Assembly: GCA_938010765.1 (NCBI GenBank)
Contig: CALLVX010000072.1
Span: forward strand, 1 to 64,000
Length of the DNA stretch: 64,000 nucleotides
Reading direction: 5' to 3'
Source: an uncultured Flavobacteriaceae bacterium
GTDB lineage: Bacteria > Bacteroidota > Bacteroidia > Flavobacteriales > Flavobacteriaceae
Positions 62,568 to 64,000 of this stretch are shown one piece after another. Within the stretch, counting starts at the first letter, position 1. Every line of letters begins with the position of its first letter. Both the position numbers and the translations under genes were made by a program. Below the pieces are notes generated by a model. The model did not search any database and was not told where the DNA came from. It worked only from the letters and a program-made list of their open reading frames with translations.

Positions 62568-63032
62568 TTAAAATGGTAGGCGCATTTCTACCAAATGTTT
62601 TTTAAACCCATTCTTTTCATACGCACGAATTGCCCCTACATTTTCGTCATATACTGTTAAGCGAATCTCAGACAGACCTTGTTTCGCCGCCCACTGCCGT
62701 AATTCTTTTATAATTGACATATTTAGGCCCTTTCCTCGAAAATCGGGATCGGTATACATAAAACCTAAATAGGCGTAAAGTTCGTGATCTAAAAACGTTT
62801 GCGCTTTCTTGATAACGGCAGACCCAGAAGCAAGCAACCTTCCTTCCATTTCAGCCACTATGACTTCAGCTTCTGCCGATTCTATTAGTTCCCTTAAATC
62901 GTAATAACTTATAGAACCTGAACGAAGCGTAGGATCAAAAGGCCGCTCTGCCTTCACGATTTCCTGTTCAAATTTCAATAGTGTGGAAAGATCTTTGATG
63001 GTCGCCTTTCGTATCTTGATATTGTTCTTCAT
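62568..63032 (-). CDS. GNAT-family N-acetyltransferase
   Basis: A 154-residue acetyl-CoA-dependent acetyltransferase. The GNAT core is intact: YLGFMYTDPDFRGKGLNMSI near 90-109 is motif A with the R-G-K-G pyrophosphate loop (Q/RxxGxG/A type), then LTVYDENVGAIRAYEKNGFK is motif B. The acceptor is unknown. It is upstream of, and co-directional with, kynU, and divergent from the O-methyltransferase gene. Confidence 0.9.
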   Translation of the reverse strand: MKNNIKIRKATIKDLSTLLKFEQEIVKAERPFDPTLRSGSISYYDLRELIESAEAEVIVAEMEGRLLASGSAVIKKAQTFLDHELYAYLGFMYTDPDFRGKGLNMSIIKELRQWAAKQGLSEIRLTVYDENVGAIRAYEKNGFKKHLVEMRLPF

Positions 63033-63074
63033 TTACAATCGTATTACAGTTTTCAAGGTAGTAAATTTAATAGC

Positions 63075-63082
63075 TATTTTTG
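63075..63082 (+). promoter_or_regulatory. Bacteroidota -7 promoter element for O-methyltransferase
   Basis: TATTTTTG, a perfect TAnnTTTG match, ends 13 bases before the ATG at 63096. Confidence 0.6.
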
Positions 63083-63095
63083 TCAAAAACCAAGC

Positions 63096-63737
63096 ATGCA
63101 TTTTCTATCGCCTACATTGGAATCCTATATTTGTGACAATTCAGAAGACGAACCAAAATTACTTCAGGAACTTACCAGGGAAACCCATCTCAAAGTGCTT
63201 AGACCCCGCATGCTCACCGGCCATTTTCAAGGCAGGGTATTGAGCCTTCTTTCAAAAATTATACATCCGAAAAACATCTTGGAAATTGGCACCTACACCG
63301 GTTATTCTGCCTTGTGTTTGGCAGAGGGAATACAAAAAGATGGTCAGTTACATACAATTGATGTGAATGAAGAACTCCTGGAGATTCAGCGTACCTATTT
63401 CGACAAAAGCGGTTTTGGAAATCAGATGGTACAACACTTAGGGAATGCCCTAGAAATTATACCAAAACTAGCCCTTACATTCGATTTGGTGTTTATTGAT
63501 GCTGAAAAAAAGGAGTATTCCCAATACTTCGAAGCCGTCATACAAAAAATGCGCCCTGGCGGTGTTATTCTATCCGACAACGTATTATGGACCGGTAAAG
63601 TAGTAGAGACCTTAGACCCAAAAGATAAAGCTACTAAAGCACTTTTAGAATATAATCAAATGCTAAAAGAGCATCCAAAAGTGGAAACGGTTCTTTTACC
63701 TATTCGAGATGGCCTTACGCTTAGCAGGGTACTTTAA
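63096..63737 (+). CDS. Class I SAM-dependent O-methyltransferase (COMT type)
   Basis: 213 residues of the caffeoyl-CoA/catechol O-methyltransferase family (Methyltransf_3). SAM motif I is ILEIGTYTGYSALCLAEG near 60-77, with HTIDVNEELLEIQRTYF near 85 as the acidic post-motif, and metal ligands in LVFIDAEKKEYSQYF near 132 and ILSDNVLWTGKV near 157. It methylates hydroxylated aromatic or other small substrates. The start follows a promoter box by 13 bases. Confidence 0.93.
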   Translation: MHFLSPTLESYICDNSEDEPKLLQELTRETHLKVLRPRMLTGHFQGRVLSLLSKIIHPKNILEIGTYTGYSALCLAEGIQKDGQLHTIDVNEELLEIQRTYFDKSGFGNQMVQHLGNALEIIPKLALTFDLVFIDAEKKEYSQYFEAVIQKMRPGGVILSDNVLWTGKVVETLDPKDKATKALLEYNQMLKEHPKVETVLLPIRDGLTLSRVL

Positions 63738-63779
63738 AGGAAACAATTAGCAATCACACTTATTCCTATACTACTACCC

Positions 63780-64000
63780 TTAATAACTTGGATCAAGTTT
63801 GCGATGCACCTTATAAAAAAACAGTGCAAAAGAAGCACCGACCAATGCGCCGACCAAAATATCGAGCGGATAATGTACTCCAAGATAAATACGGCTATAC
63901 GAAAACAATAAGGGCCATATAAGAATTATCGATATCCATTTATAGCGACTTCTTAATAGCAATAAGGCCATCACCGCGACACTAAAAGAAAAAGCCGCAT
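63780..64000 (-). CDS. PAP2-family phosphatase, C-terminal part (runs off the window)
   Basis: The minus-strand frame is open to the window edge and reads HAAFSFSVAVMALLLL at the edge, then SRIYLGVHYPLDILVGALVG. These are the second and third phosphatase motifs of the PAP2 family (SGHxx and SRxxxGxHxxxDI), with the histidine and aspartate visible. Membrane helices lie around both. It probably acts on a lipid phosphate such as undecaprenyl pyrophosphate or phosphatidic acid. The N-terminal part and first motif are outside the window. Confidence 0.9.
   Translation of the reverse strand, partial: AAFSFSVAVMALLLLRSRYKWISIILIWPLLFSYSRIYLGVHYPLDILVGALVGASFALFFYKVHRKLDPSY

Noticed and set aside
1-64000. 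tRNA, rRNA and CRISPR arrays
   Set aside because: Looked for cloverleaf-type blocks and regularly spaced direct repeats while reading; none was found. A covariance search could still reveal a small RNA that I missed.

Overview
The window reads as a chromosomal segment of a marine-type member of the Flavobacteriaceae (Bacteroidota). Support: promoters of the Bacteroidota type (TAnnTTTG about 15-60 nt before starts) and little sign of Shine-Dalgarno sites; phosphoenolpyruvate carboxylase, a Thx-type ribosomal peptide, PASTA protein plus RluD, DUF1573, LUD, RDD and DUF2834 proteins of flavobacterial flavour, and a bacterial kynurenine pathway (kmo, kynU). I see no rRNA, tRNA or CRISPR.

Layout. 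0-5 kb: end of an IS3-type element, a TPR membrane protein, ppc, a uracil-DNA-glycosylase-like protein and the tiny Thx peptide. 5-10 kb: yaaA, a decayed M23 peptidase, rluD and a PASTA protein, with ddl and coaD on the other strand. 10-16.6 kb: PAS histidine kinase with a single-domain response regulator, an M14 carboxypeptidase, Nudix, pyrE, an SRPBCC protein and birA. 16.7-21.5 kb: one long + strand unit rsfS-ftsH-LUD-cdsA-psd-acyl-CoA-binding protein, linking ribosome silencing, membrane proteolysis and phospholipid synthesis. 21.5-32.4 kb: accessory genes, four of them broken by frameshift or nonsense mutation, plus a symporter, a carboxymuconolactone-decarboxylase-like protein and an AraC regulator flanked by inverted copies of a dispersed repeat.

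32.4-37.45 kb is the most unusual part: an AT-rich run of minus-strand genes (flavodoxin-fold oxidoreductase, duplicated-domain lipoprotein, AraC regulator, EF-hand membrane protein) in which the gene units are separated by imperfect inverted repeats resembling integron attC sites. One such repeat is interrupted by a full-length group II intron whose reverse transcriptase carries an in-frame TGA. I interpret this as an integron-like cassette array without a visible integrase.

37.5-57 kb: core genes again: valS, DUF1573, a PDZ aspartyl protease, aminotransferase-murB, two ECF sigma factors with an anti-sigma factor, lipA, gap, a TPR hybrid histidine kinase, lpxK, a Nif3-like protein, a zinc-ribbon-like protein that has lost its cysteines, kmo and a short ClpP. 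57-64 kb: a secreted DUF6503-like protein followed by a heavily broken gene containing another copy of the dispersed repeat, an MFS transporter, an AraC regulator, kynU, a GNAT acetyltransferase, an O-methyltransferase and the C-terminal part of a PAP2 phosphatase.

Seven genes in the window are disrupted while all recognisable housekeeping genes are intact, suggesting real gene decay in accessory loci, although single-base assembly errors cannot be excluded from sequence alone.
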